A stretch of DNA of 64,000 nucleotides from Streptomyces sp. NBC_00691 (GTDB lineage: Bacteria > Actinomycetota > Actinomycetes > Streptomycetales > Streptomycetaceae). Location of the stretch: positions 6,324,001 to 6,388,000 of the forward strand of contig NZ_CP109007.1 in the NCBI RefSeq assembly GCF_036226665.1, given 5' to 3'. A program made the translations under genes and the position numbers. Positions 9,218 to 17,193 of this stretch are shown one piece after another. Below the pieces are notes generated by a model. That model was given only the letters and a program-made list of their open reading frames with translations, was not told the origin of the DNA and made no database searches. The first letter of the stretch is position 1. Each line of letters opens with the position of its first letter.

Positions 9218-11547
9218 CACGGTCGGAGAACGAGGTCGACCAGATCGTGTTCCGGTGGGACAGCGAGAACCTCACCGGCAGCACCGGCTTCGGACCGGTG
9301 GCCTGGTCCGGGCCCCGCGAGGAGGCCGAGAACCTCTTCCGGACCTCCGGGCCCGTGCTGCGCGCCAGCGGCGACGAGACCCGGCCGGCGCTGATCCGGC
9401 TCCAGCGGCGCTCGGAGGTGATGCTGATCCACCGCGCGCCCTTCACCGACGCCGACGGCGGGACGTCCGTGCTCTGCCACGCCCTCGTCGGCTCGCCCGA
9501 ACTCCTCGAACCCGCCACCTGCCTCGGGCTCCACGCCTGGAACTGGGAGGGCGCGGCCATGGACGGCGGCCGGGTGCGCGGACAGCTGCCGGTCATCCCG
9601 GAACGCGTCCTCGTCCCCGCCACCGGTACGGGGCAGGGGGAACTCGACAGCGCCCTGGAGCGTGTGTCGGGGGAACTCACCGGAATGGTCGCCGAGTTGT
9701 TGCGCCACCCGGACGGGCGCTTCACCGTCCTGGACGAGCGCGGCGACACGGCGGCTCCGGTGCTCTGGGGGCTGCACAGCATGTTCGGCGGGCTCACCGG
9801 CCGCCGGTGGACCTTCGCCACCCATGACACCGTCGAACTCACCGCGCTCCGCTTCGTGTTCGTCGGCCGCTGGTCGGGAGCGGCAAGCCGCAACACCGAC
9901 CGGCGCCGCGTCGACCCGCGCGAGCGCGTCGGCGACCGGGCGGAGGAGATCGCGGCCGGGCTCGTCCGCCACCACCTGAGGGGGGTCGCGGAGGAGGAGG
10001 GCCGGGAGTACGCGGTCGGCAGTGCCCTGCACGGGGCCTCCTCCGCGCGGGGCGCCTCACTCCTGGAGACGGCCGTGCGGGCGCTGGACGTCCTCGACCG
10101 ACGCCACCCCGGCGGGTACGCGCCCGCCCCGGGGCCGGCCCACCGGACCTCGTCGCCCCCGGACCCGGAGGACTCCCGCACCCAGGCGCCGCCCGTACCG
10201 GAACCCCGGAAGGCGCCGGGCCGGAGATGGGGCTGGGGGCTGGGGGGTCGTTCCGGCGACGACGCCCCACCGGCGGCGGCCGACACCGCGGCCGACCGCC
10301 CCGGGACCCGGGACACGGCACCCGCGGGGGGCGACCCCCGAGGCGCGGGCCGCCCCGGTCCGTACGAGAGCCCCGACGACTGGTTCCGCCCGGAGCCGGA
10401 GCAGCCGGCGCCGGCCGCTCCGAGGGCTCCGGCGACGCCCCAGGACGGCCCCCCGCCCAGACCGGCCCGCCGCCCGGACCCGACCTCCGAGCCCACTCCG
10501 TACCGCCGCCCTCTCCCGGCCCCGGAGTCCGACCCGTACGGCGAATCGCCGCGTCCGGCCCCGGAGTCCGACCCGTACGACCGTGACACCGCCGAGCGCG
10601 AGGCCCGTACCGTCCCGCCCGCTCGCTCCGACCGTCCCGTCCCCGCCGACCGTCCCGCCACCCCGCCGCCCCCGGACCCGCCCCGGCCCGCCGACGTCCC
10701 CCCGCACCGTCCCGGTCTCTCCAAGGGGCCCGCCGAGTCCGGCGTCCGCCTGCCCCGGGCGGCGGCCGCCGACGCGTATCCCCGCCCCGCCCTCCCCCTC
10801 GTCGCGCCCGTGTGGACCGGGCCCGGGTCGCCCTCGGGGCGGACCTGGGCGGCCGTGCGGGGCCGTGGACGCGAGCGGGAGGCCGAGACCGGCCTTGTGC
10901 ACAAGCTGCCCGGCGCGCGCACCGTCGACGAGGCCCGCGAACTCGTCGAGCGCGGAGGCGACCGCGAGCTGCTCGACTCGCTGCGGCGCCCGCAGGCCTA
11001 CGTCGTCCTCACCCTCCTCCTCGGTGAGTCCGCCCGGCGCCTGCCGTCCTGGGAGCACGCGCTGCGCCGGGAGCTCTGCGAGGTGGCCATCGGCCAGGAG
11101 TTCTGGGCGGTCGCACCGTCCGGCGCCTCAGCCGACCCGTCCGACCCGCCGGAGGAGCAGCGCGCGGCCAACGCCGCCGAGGTGCACCGCTGGGCCGTCC
11201 GCCCGCTCCTCGCCGGCGGCGACGCCCCGGTCGGCACCGTGGGGGAGCTGCTCGCCCGGCTCCGTACGAGCACGGTGCCGTCCGCCCGCGAGACCTTCTG
11301 GCTGATCGTCGACGACGAGCGCCCCGGCCTGCCCGAGGCGGTCTGGCTCACCCTCCTCAAGGACGCGTACGGCCTGCCCCGCACGGCGCGCCGTGCGGCG
11401 CCGTCCGTGCCCGGCGCCGTCACCGGCCACCCGGACGATCCCGGCAACGGCTACACGCGTCGTTTCCTGCGCCGCGCCGGGCTGCTGATCGGCGGCATGG
11501 TGACGGCGATCGTCCTGCTCGTCGCCGTACGGGCGTGGTGGGGCTGA
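9214..11547 (+). CDS. GTPase-associated protein 1 (GAP1)-like, tail-anchored membrane protein
   Basis: This 777-residue protein starts at ATG 9214, overlapping the GTPase stop as ATGA. The N-terminal ~250 residues (from MTRSENEVDQIVFRW, with RAPFTDADGG and LVGSPELL) match my memory of the GTPase-associated protein 1 N-terminal domain that accompanies double-GTPases. Residues about 300-520 are a disordered Pro/Arg/Asp linker containing a repeated PxPESDPY. A helical domain of about 190 residues follows, and a single C-terminal transmembrane helix at roughly 753-775 ends in WWG. The product is therefore likely tail-anchored with its bulk in the cytoplasm. It is the last gene of the operon; no terminator hairpin is obvious before the next gene at 11661. 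Confidence 0.75.
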   Translation: MTRSENEVDQIVFRWDSENLTGSTGFGPVAWSGPREEAENLFRTSGPVLRASGDETRPALIRLQRRSEVMLIHRAPFTDADGGTSVLCHALVGSPELLEPATCLGLHAWNWEGAAMDGGRVRGQLPVIPERVLVPATGTGQGELDSALERVSGELTGMVAELLRHPDGRFTVLDERGDTAAPVLWGLHSMFGGLTGRRWTFATHDTVELTALRFVFVGRWSGAASRNTDRRRVDPRERVGDRAEEIAAGLVRHHLRGVAEEEGREYAVGSALHGASSARGASLLETAVRALDVLDRRHPGGYAPAPGPAHRTSSPPDPEDSRTQAPPVPEPRKAPGRRWGWGLGGRSGDDAPPAAADTAADRPGTRDTAPAGGDPRGAGRPGPYESPDDWFRPEPEQPAPAAPRAPATPQDGPPPRPARRPDPTSEPTPYRRPLPAPESDPYGESPRPAPESDPYDRDTAEREARTVPPARSDRPVPADRPATPPPPDPPRPADVPPHRPGLSKGPAESGVRLPRAAAADAYPRPALPLVAPVWTGPGSPSGRTWAAVRGRGREREAETGLVHKLPGARTVDEARELVERGGDRELLDSLRRPQAYVVLTLLLGESARRLPSWEHALRRELCEVAIGQEFWAVAPSGASADPSDPPEEQRAANAAEVHRWAVRPLLAGGDAPVGTVGELLARLRTSTVPSARETFWLIVDDERPGLPEAVWLTLLKDAYGLPRTARRAAPSVPGAVTGHPDDPGNGYTRRFLRRAGLLIGGMVTAIVLLVAVRAWWG

Positions 11548-11660
11548 CCGGGACCGCCGCCGAGGGGCGCGGGGACTCCGGCGTGGGCCGCTCGACGCGT
11601 CCCGGGCCCGCCTGCCCCGAAACACGGGCCACGGGCGCCCCGCTCCGTCAGGATGGACGC

Positions 11661-12893
11661 ATGGGATTCCACGTCGATTCCGAGACCGGGCGGCTGCGCC
11701 GCGTCATCCTGCACCGGCCCGATCTGGAGCTGAAGCGGCTCACCCCGACCAACAAGGACGCCCTGCTCTTCGACGACGTGCTCTGGGTGCGCAGGGCCCG
11801 GCAGGAGCACGACGGTTTCGCGGACGTGCTGCGCGACCGGGGCGTGGAGGTGCACCTCTTCGGGGACCTCCTGAGCGAGTCCCTCGACGTGCCCACCGCA
11901 CGGGCGCTGGTGCTCGACCGGGTGTTCGACGAGAAGGAGTACGGGCCGCTCGCCGCCGACCATCTCCGGGCCGCCTTCGACTCGCTGGACGCGGGCGCGC
12001 TGGCGGAGGTGCTCATCGGCGGGATGACGAAGCGGGAGTTCCTGGCGGCGCACCGGGAGCCGACCTCGGTCCGTTTCCACGCCATGGACCTGGACGACTT
12101 CCTCCTCGGCCCGCTGCCGAACCACATCTTCACCCGGGACACCTCGGCCTGGATCTACGACGGCGTCTCGATCAACGCGATGCGCTGGCCGGCCCGGCAG
12201 CGCGAGACCGTGCACTTCGAGGCGATCTACAAGCACCATCCCCTCTTCACGGGGGCGGAGGCGGGCGCCTTCCACCACTGGTCGGAGGGGCAGGCCGACT
12301 ACCCGTCGACGATCGAGGGCGGGGACGTGCTCGTCATCGGCAACGGTGCCGTGCTCATCGGGATGAGCGAGCGGACGACGCCGCAGGCGGTGGAGATGCT
12401 GGCCCGGGGCATGTTCGCGGCGGGTTCGGCGCGCACGATCATCGCGCTCGACATGCCGAAGCGGCGTGCGTTCATGCACCTGGACACGGTGATGACGATG
12501 GTCGACCAGGACACGTTCACGCAGTACGCGGGGCTCGGGATGCTCCGCTCGTACACGATCGAACCGGGTGACGCGCGCCAGTCCCTGCGGGTGACCGATC
12601 ATCCGCCGGAGCAGATGCACAGCGCCATCGCGGCGGCGCTCGGGCTCCAGGACATCCGGGTCCTGACGGCCACGCAGGACGTGCACGCGGCCGAGCGCGA
12701 GCAGTGGGACGACGGCTGCAACGTGCTCGCAGTGGAGCCGGGGGTGGTCGTGGCGTACGAGCGGAACGTGACGACCAACACCCATCTGCGGAAGCAGGGC
12801 ATCGAGGTGATCGAGATCCCCGGCAGCGAGCTGGGCCGGGGGAGGGGCGGCCCGCGCTGTATGAGCTGCCCGGTGGAGCGGGACGCCGCCTGA
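11661..12893 (+). CDS. arcA: Arginine deiminase
   Basis: The enzyme hydrolyses L-arginine to citrulline and ammonia in the cytoplasm. At 410 residues it has normal family length. It opens with FHVDSETGRLRRVILHRP, contains FTRDTSAWIYDG and the His-bearing FMHLDTVMTMVD (H273), and ends with the catalytic cysteine motif GGPRCMS (Cys400). I chose ATG 11661 because the family begins with GFHVDSE just after it; upstream codons in frame do not resemble the family. It lies 126 bases before argF on the same strand, and an amino-acid permease follows. The set looks like part of an arginine deiminase pathway, but no carbamate kinase (arcC) is in the window, so ATP-yielding catabolism cannot be assumed. 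Confidence 0.95.
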   Translation: MGFHVDSETGRLRRVILHRPDLELKRLTPTNKDALLFDDVLWVRRARQEHDGFADVLRDRGVEVHLFGDLLSESLDVPTARALVLDRVFDEKEYGPLAADHLRAAFDSLDAGALAEVLIGGMTKREFLAAHREPTSVRFHAMDLDDFLLGPLPNHIFTRDTSAWIYDGVSINAMRWPARQRETVHFEAIYKHHPLFTGAEAGAFHHWSEGQADYPSTIEGGDVLVIGNGAVLIGMSERTTPQAVEMLARGMFAAGSARTIIALDMPKRRAFMHLDTVMTMVDQDTFTQYAGLGMLRSYTIEPGDARQSLRVTDHPPEQMHSAIAAALGLQDIRVLTATQDVHAAEREQWDDGCNVLAVEPGVVVAYERNVTTNTHLRKQGIEVIEIPGSELGRGRGGPRCMSCPVERDAA

Positions 12894-12937
12894 GAACGGG
12901 GGACGGGGAGCGCGCGCGGGGGTGACGAGAGGGGGGC

Positions 12938-12969
12938 TGTATATAAATGTTGAAGTGCGTATACACTTC
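12938..12969 (+). promoter_or_regulatory. Candidate operator upstream of argF (nested inverted repeats)
   Basis: The otherwise GC-rich spacer has an AT-rich island with two nested inverted repeats: TGTATA (12938-12943) with TATACA (12960-12965), and GAAGTG (12952-12957) with CACTTC (12964-12969). It lies 50-80 bases before the argF start. An ArgR-type repressor is the obvious candidate, given the gene and the AT-rich palindromic nature of ARG boxes. The match to a published Streptomyces ARG box was not tested. Confidence 0.4.
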
Positions 12970-13019
12970 CAGCGTCCCCCGCTCGCCGCCCCCCGACCGT
13001 ACCCACAGGAGCGCGTCCC

Positions 13020-14063
13020 ATGGCCACAGACCTCATCGGCCGCCACTTCCTCAAGGAGCTGGACTTCACCGCCGAGGAGTTCCGCGGCCTGATCGCGCTC
13101 TCCGCCGAGCTCAAGGCCGCCAAGAAGGCCGGCGTCGAGGTCCAGCGGCTGCGTGGCCGGAACATCGCGCTGATCTTCGAGAAGACCTCGACCCGCACCC
13201 GCTGCGCCTTCGAGGTCGCCGCCGCCGATCAGGGTGCCACCACCACCTACCTGGATCCGTCCGGCTCCCAGATGGGTCACAAGGAGTCGGTCAAGGACAC
13301 CGCCCGCGTCCTCGGCCGGATGTTCGACGGCATCGAGTACCGGGGCGACGGCCAGGACATCGTCGAGGAGCTCGCCGCCTTCGCCGGCGTCCCCGTCTTC
13401 AACGGGCTCACCGACGACTGGCACCCCACCCAGATGCTCGCCGACGTGCTCACGATGACCGAGCACACGGACAAGCCGCTGGACGCCGTCTCCTTCGCCT
13501 ACCTCGGTGACGCCCGCTTCAACATGGGCAACTCCTACCTGGTCACCGGTGCCCTGCTCGGCATGGACGTCCGGATCGTCGCCCCGCGCGCGTACTGGCC
13601 GTCCGAGGGGATCGTCGCCGCCGCCCGCACACTGGCCGCGACCAGTGGAGCCACGGTCACCCTCACCGAGGACGTGGCCGAGGGCGTCAGCGGCGCCGAC
13701 TTCGTGGCCACCGACGTCTGGGTCTCGATGGGCGAGCCCAAGGAGGTCTGGGACGAGCGGATCGCCGCCCTCGCCCCGTACTCCGTGACGATGGACGTGC
13801 TGCGCGCCACCGGGAACCCCGGCGTCAAGTTCCTGCACTGCCTGCCGGCCTTCCACGACCTCGGTACGGACGTCGGGCGGGACATCCACGCCCGGCACGG
13901 TCTCACCGAGCTGGAGGTCTCCGACGAGGTCTTCGAGTCGGCGCACTCGGTCGTCTTCGACGAGGCGGAGAACCGGATGCACACGATCAAGGCCGTCCTG
14001 GTCGCGACGATGGCCGGCGGCGTGCTCCCCGCGCTGATCCCCTCGGCGGTTCCGGCGGCATAG
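13020..14063 (+). CDS. argF: Ornithine carbamoyltransferase
   Basis: It joins ornithine and carbamoyl phosphate to give citrulline, or runs in reverse in the deiminase pathway. The 347-residue protein has the carbamoyl-phosphate loop STRTR at residues 57-61 and the ornithine-binding HCLPAF at 273-278, plus FLKELDFTAEEF at the N-terminus. The start is ATG 13020, preceded by ACAGGAGCG. It follows arcA in the same direction, separated by 126 bases with an AT-rich palindromic element. It could be the anabolic ArgF or a catabolic ArcB; sequence alone does not decide. A very strong hairpin (14117-14150) lies just after the stop codon. Confidence 0.95.
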   Translation: MATDLIGRHFLKELDFTAEEFRGLIALSAELKAAKKAGVEVQRLRGRNIALIFEKTSTRTRCAFEVAAADQGATTTYLDPSGSQMGHKESVKDTARVLGRMFDGIEYRGDGQDIVEELAAFAGVPVFNGLTDDWHPTQMLADVLTMTEHTDKPLDAVSFAYLGDARFNMGNSYLVTGALLGMDVRIVAPRAYWPSEGIVAAARTLAATSGATVTLTEDVAEGVSGADFVATDVWVSMGEPKEVWDERIAALAPYSVTMDVLRATGNPGVKFLHCLPAFHDLGTDVGRDIHARHGLTELEVSDEVFESAHSVVFDEAENRMHTIKAVLVATMAGGVLPALIPSAVPAA

Positions 14064-14116
14064 CTTTACGCCCGATTGGGTGAATATGCGCGGTGCGGTT
14101 TACGATCGCACCCTTA

Positions 14117-14150
14117 CAGGGGGTTCGGGCGTACATGCCCGAACCCCCTG
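14117..14150 (+). terminator. 14-bp hairpin after argF, directly before the permease start
   Basis: Arms at 14117-14130 (CAGGGGGTTCGGGC) and 14137-14150 are perfectly complementary around a 6-base loop. It ends only 31 bases before the permease start codon, so it may end argF transcription or act as an attenuator. No U-tract follows. Confidence 0.65.
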
Positions 14151-14181
14151 ACGCGTGCCCATGAGAGATGAGAACCACCGC

Positions 14182-15621
14182 ATGTCCCCGTCCGCCGCGC
14201 GGATCAAGACCCCGCAGCAGCTCCTCGCCGAATCCGGTGCCGACCTCGAAGGCCACGGCCTCAAGCGCACCATGGGCCTCTTCCAGCTCGTGTGCTTCGG
14301 CGTCGGGGCGATCGTCGGCACCGGCATCTTCGTCGGCCTCTCCGACAGCGTCGCCGAGGCGGGCCCCGCGGTGGTGATCTCCTTCGTCCTCGCCGCGATC
14401 ACCTGCGTCTTCACCGCCTTCTCCTTCGCGGAGCTGGGCGGCGCGATCCCGGTCTCGGGCTCCTCGTACTCCTTCGCGTACGCGAGCCTCGGCGAGCGGG
14501 CCGCCTTCCTCGTCGGCTGGTGCCTGCTCCTGGAGTACGGCGTCTCCGTCTCCGCGGTCGCCGTCGGCTGGAGCCAGTACCTCAACGAACTGCTGGAGAG
14601 CCTCACCGGCTGGCAGCTGCCGACGGCGCTCTCCGCCGGGCCCGGCGACGGCGGGGTCGTCAACGTGCCCGCCGTGGTCGTGATCGCGCTCGCCGCCACG
14701 CTGCTGGTCCGCGGCGTCCGGGAGAGCGCGCGGGCGACCGCCGCCATGGCGATCCTCAAGATCGGGATCCTGATCGTCTTCTGCGCCGTCGGCTTCTCGG
14801 CCTTCCGGGCCGGCCACCTCTCGCCGTTCGCCGAGCACGGCACGGCCGGGATCACCGCCGGCGCCTCGGTGGCCTTCTTCTCGTTCATCGGCTTCGACGC
14901 GATCACCACGGCCGGCGAGGAGGTCAAGAACCCGCGGCGGAACATCCCGATCGCGATCCTCGTCTGCATCGGACTCGTCACGCTGCTCTACTGCGCCGTC
15001 GCGCTCTCCGCGATCGGAGCCCTCGGGGCCGGCGCCGTGGCGGACCGGCCGGCCGCGCTCTCGCTGGTCGTCGACCAGGTCACCGGATCGTCGGTCGGCG
15101 GCGGGATCATCGCGTTCGGCGCGGTCGTCGCCATCGCCTCCGTCGTCCTCGCCGTGATGTACGGGCAGACCCGCATCCTGATGTCGATGTCCCGCGACGG
15201 CCTCGTACCCCGTGTCTTCGAGCGGGTCTCGCCGAAGTCCGCCACTCCGGTGGCCAACACATGGATCGTGGCCGCGGTCTTCGCCGTACCGGCGGCGTTC
15301 GCCTCGCTCGACGTGGTCGTCGGCCTGACCACCATCGGCACGCTCGCCGTCATGGCGGCCGTCAACCTCGCGGTGATGGTGCTCCGGCGCCGGAACCCCG
15401 AGCTGCCGCGCTCGTTCCGGGTGCCGTTCTTCCCCCTGAGCCCGATCCTCGGCATCGGCTTCTGCCTCTACCTGATCTGGGGCACGGGCTGGACGACGTG
15501 GCTGCAGTTCGCCGGATTCCTGGTCGTCGGGACGCTGGTGTACGCCGTCTACGGACGCCGCCACTCGCGTCTGGTCACCGCTCCGAGCGAGGTCGCTGCG
15601 CCGGTATCCCGGGCAGGGTGA
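14182..15621 (+). CDS. APC-superfamily amino-acid permease (cationic amino acid transporter type)
   Basis: The product is an inner-membrane secondary transporter for amino acids, about 479 residues with roughly 12 hydrophobic segments. It carries the APC signature of the first helix (FGVGAIVGTGIFVGLSD, from about residue 38), SFAELGGAIPVSGSSY in the third helix region, FFSFIGFDAITTAGEE in the middle, and RILMSMSRDGLVP, which is typical of the CAT subfamily. The position after arcA-argF suggests arginine or ornithine uptake, but substrate is an inference. ATG 14182 was chosen because a purine-rich stretch precedes it; ATG 14161 and GTG 14155 are in-frame alternatives. The 3' end overlaps the convergent downstream gene by 47 bases. 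Confidence 0.85.
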   Translation: MSPSAARIKTPQQLLAESGADLEGHGLKRTMGLFQLVCFGVGAIVGTGIFVGLSDSVAEAGPAVVISFVLAAITCVFTAFSFAELGGAIPVSGSSYSFAYASLGERAAFLVGWCLLLEYGVSVSAVAVGWSQYLNELLESLTGWQLPTALSAGPGDGGVVNVPAVVVIALAATLLVRGVRESARATAAMAILKIGILIVFCAVGFSAFRAGHLSPFAEHGTAGITAGASVAFFSFIGFDAITTAGEEVKNPRRNIPIAILVCIGLVTLLYCAVALSAIGALGAGAVADRPAALSLVVDQVTGSSVGGGIIAFGAVVAIASVVLAVMYGQTRILMSMSRDGLVPRVFERVSPKSATPVANTWIVAAVFAVPAAFASLDVVVGLTTIGTLAVMAAVNLAVMVLRRRNPELPRSFRVPFFPLSPILGIGFCLYLIWGTGWTTWLQFAGFLVVGTLVYAVYGRRHSRLVTAPSEVAAPVSRAG

Positions 15622-16117
15622 ACCAGACCGCCTTGCCGTGCGCGGTGGGGCGGTGGCCGCAGTCGCTGCTGAGGGCCCGGATGAGGAGCAGGCCCCGGCC
15701 GTGCTCCTGCCAGGGGTCCACCTCGCCCGGCTCGGGGCAGACGAGAGCGCCCGGACGGGCGGGCTCGGAGTCGTGGACCTCGATCTGACAGCCGCCGGGG
15801 GTGGCGAGCAGCTCGACGACCAGCTCGATGGGGCCGAGGCCCGTGGTGTGCTCGACGGCGTTGGCGACCAGCTCGGCGGTGAGCAGCTCCGCGGTGTCGC
15901 TGTCGGGGTGGCCGGCGGTCCCGGGGCCGACGCCGGTGAGCGCGGTACGGATCAGGGCGCGGGCGATCGGCACCGCGGCGGTGGTGTGGGGCAGCCGGAG
16001 GCGCCAGGAGGCGGCGGGTGAGGTGGTCCGGGGTGCGGGGTGTTCGTTCGCGGCGGGTCCGGCCGGTCCGGCCGCTCCGGCGGGTGCGCCGGCTGGGGGT
16101 CCGGTGGCTTCGGGCAT
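15575..16117 (-). CDS. RsbW-like ATP-binding protein (HATPase_c family regulator)
   Basis: This 180-residue protein has a GHKL/HATPase fold of the anti-sigma-factor kinase type. It has an N-box ELVANAVEHT, a G1-like EVHDSEPARPG and a G2-like EHGRGLLLIRAL. The first roughly 30 residues are Ala/Gly/Pro low complexity. ATG at 16117 is supported by AAGGGAG eight bases upstream; longer in-frame starts exist but are low complexity. Streptomyces genomes carry many such stand-alone proteins, which may phosphorylate anti-anti-sigma factors. No sigma factor or STAS partner is adjacent, so the target is unknown. It converges on the APC permease with a 47-base overlap of coding ends. Confidence 0.85.
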   Translation of the reverse strand: MPEATGPPAGAPAGAAGPAGPAANEHPAPRTTSPAASWRLRLPHTTAAVPIARALIRTALTGVGPGTAGHPDSDTAELLTAELVANAVEHTTGLGPIELVVELLATPGGCQIEVHDSEPARPGALVCPEPGEVDPWQEHGRGLLLIRALSSDCGHRPTAHGKAVWFTLPGIPAQRPRSER

Positions 16118-16363
16118 GGGGCAGGCTCCCTTCACCGAGTGGGGGTGGGCGAGTGGGGTGGAGGCATCCCGAGACGTCCTGGTTTCAACCTTACGAGGCG
16201 CGCGATCTTTCTCCAGAGGCGCCCCTCCCTGAGAGGCAGGGACTTCCGCCATCGAATGCCCGGGCCCTTCTCCGGTGCACACTCATCTCCTCCTTATCGC
16301 GTACTCGTGACGATGGTCACAAGTGAGTGATACCCTCCGAGCGGAGGAAGGAGGCCGTTCCGG

Positions 16364-17191
16364 ATGAGCCCCTTTACCGGCTCCACGCCCCGCACGGCAC
16401 GCTGGCACCATCTGCGCGTCGACATCGACCGGGGCGTCGCCACCGTCACGCTGGCCCGCCCCGCGAAACTCAACGCCCTCACGTTCGGTGCCTACGCCGA
16501 TCTGCGCGACCTCCTCGCCGAGCTCTCCCGCGAGCGGTCCGTCCGTGCCCTCGTCCTCGACGGCGAGGGCCGCGGCTTCTGCTCCGGCGGCGACGTCGAC
16601 GAGATCATCGGTGCCACGCTCGCGCTCGACACCGCCCAGCTCCTCGACTTCAACCGGATGACCGGCCAGGTCGTCCGGGCCCTCCGCGAGTGCCCCTTCC
16701 CGGTCGTCGCCGCCCTCCACGGCGTCGCGGCGGGCGCCGGGGCCGTACTCGCCCTCGCGGCCGACTTCCGGATCGCCGACCCCACGACCCGCTTCGCGTT
16801 CCTCTTCACCCGGGTCGGACTCTCCGGCGGCGACATGGGCGCGGCGTATCTGCTGCCCCGGGTCGTCGGCCTCGGCCACGCCACCCGGCTCCTCATGCTG
16901 GGCGAGCCCGTCCTGGCCCCCGAGGCCGAGCGCATCGGCCTGCTCTCCGAACTCACCGAGGAGGGCGGGGCGGGGGAGCGGGCGGCCGAACTCGCCCGAC
17001 GCCTGGCCGACGGTCCGGCACTGGCCCTCGCCCAGACCAAGGCGCTGCTCACCTCGGAACTGGACATGCCGCTGGCCGCCTCGATCGAACTCGACGCGGC
17101 CACCCAGGCCCTCCTCATGAACGGCGAGGACTACGCGGAGTTCCACGCCGCCTTCACGGAGAAGCGCCCGCCGAAATGGCGGGGGTGCTGA
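16364..17191 (+). CDS. Crotonase-family (enoyl-CoA hydratase/isomerase-like) protein of an aromatic-CoA cluster
   Basis: This 275-residue crotonase-fold protein acts on an acyl-CoA thioester. Oxyanion-hole segments are clear: GFCSGGDVDE (residues 71-80) and HGVAAGAGAVLALAAD (119-134). The two catalytic glutamates of classical hydratases are not there: the GGGCEL position is Val128 and the second is Phe148. It has SGGDMGAAYLLPR with Asp157. This subgroup occurs with CoA-linked aromatic degradation genes. ATG 16364 follows a strong AAGGAGG at 16348-16354. It is the first gene of an operon with the monooxygenase/OYE fusion, whose start lies two bases beyond its stop. It probably acts on the ring-reduced CoA intermediate rather than as a simple fatty enoyl-CoA hydratase. 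Confidence 0.85.
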   Translation: MSPFTGSTPRTARWHHLRVDIDRGVATVTLARPAKLNALTFGAYADLRDLLAELSRERSVRALVLDGEGRGFCSGGDVDEIIGATLALDTAQLLDFNRMTGQVVRALRECPFPVVAALHGVAAGAGAVLALAADFRIADPTTRFAFLFTRVGLSGGDMGAAYLLPRVVGLGHATRLLMLGEPVLAPEAERIGLLSELTEEGGAGERAAELARRLADGPALALAQTKALLTSELDMPLAASIELDAATQALLMNGEDYAEFHAAFTEKRPPKWRGC

Positions 17192-17193
17192 CG

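Noticed and set aside
4883..9220. Minus-strand open frame of about 1445 codons across the GTPase operon
   Set aside because: It is antisense to genes with clear domain motifs; such frames are common in high-GC DNA. Its translation is Arg/Pro/Ser-rich low complexity with no domain.
11661..12893. arcA considered as a peptidyl-arginine or agmatine deiminase
   Set aside because: The C-terminal GGPRCMS and overall 410-residue length fit arginine deiminase, not agmatine deiminase.
16327..17193. 5' extension of the oxygenase frame through the crotonase gene
   Set aside because: It overlaps the crotonase coding sequence in another frame and is Arg/Pro-rich; translation more likely starts at 17176-17194.
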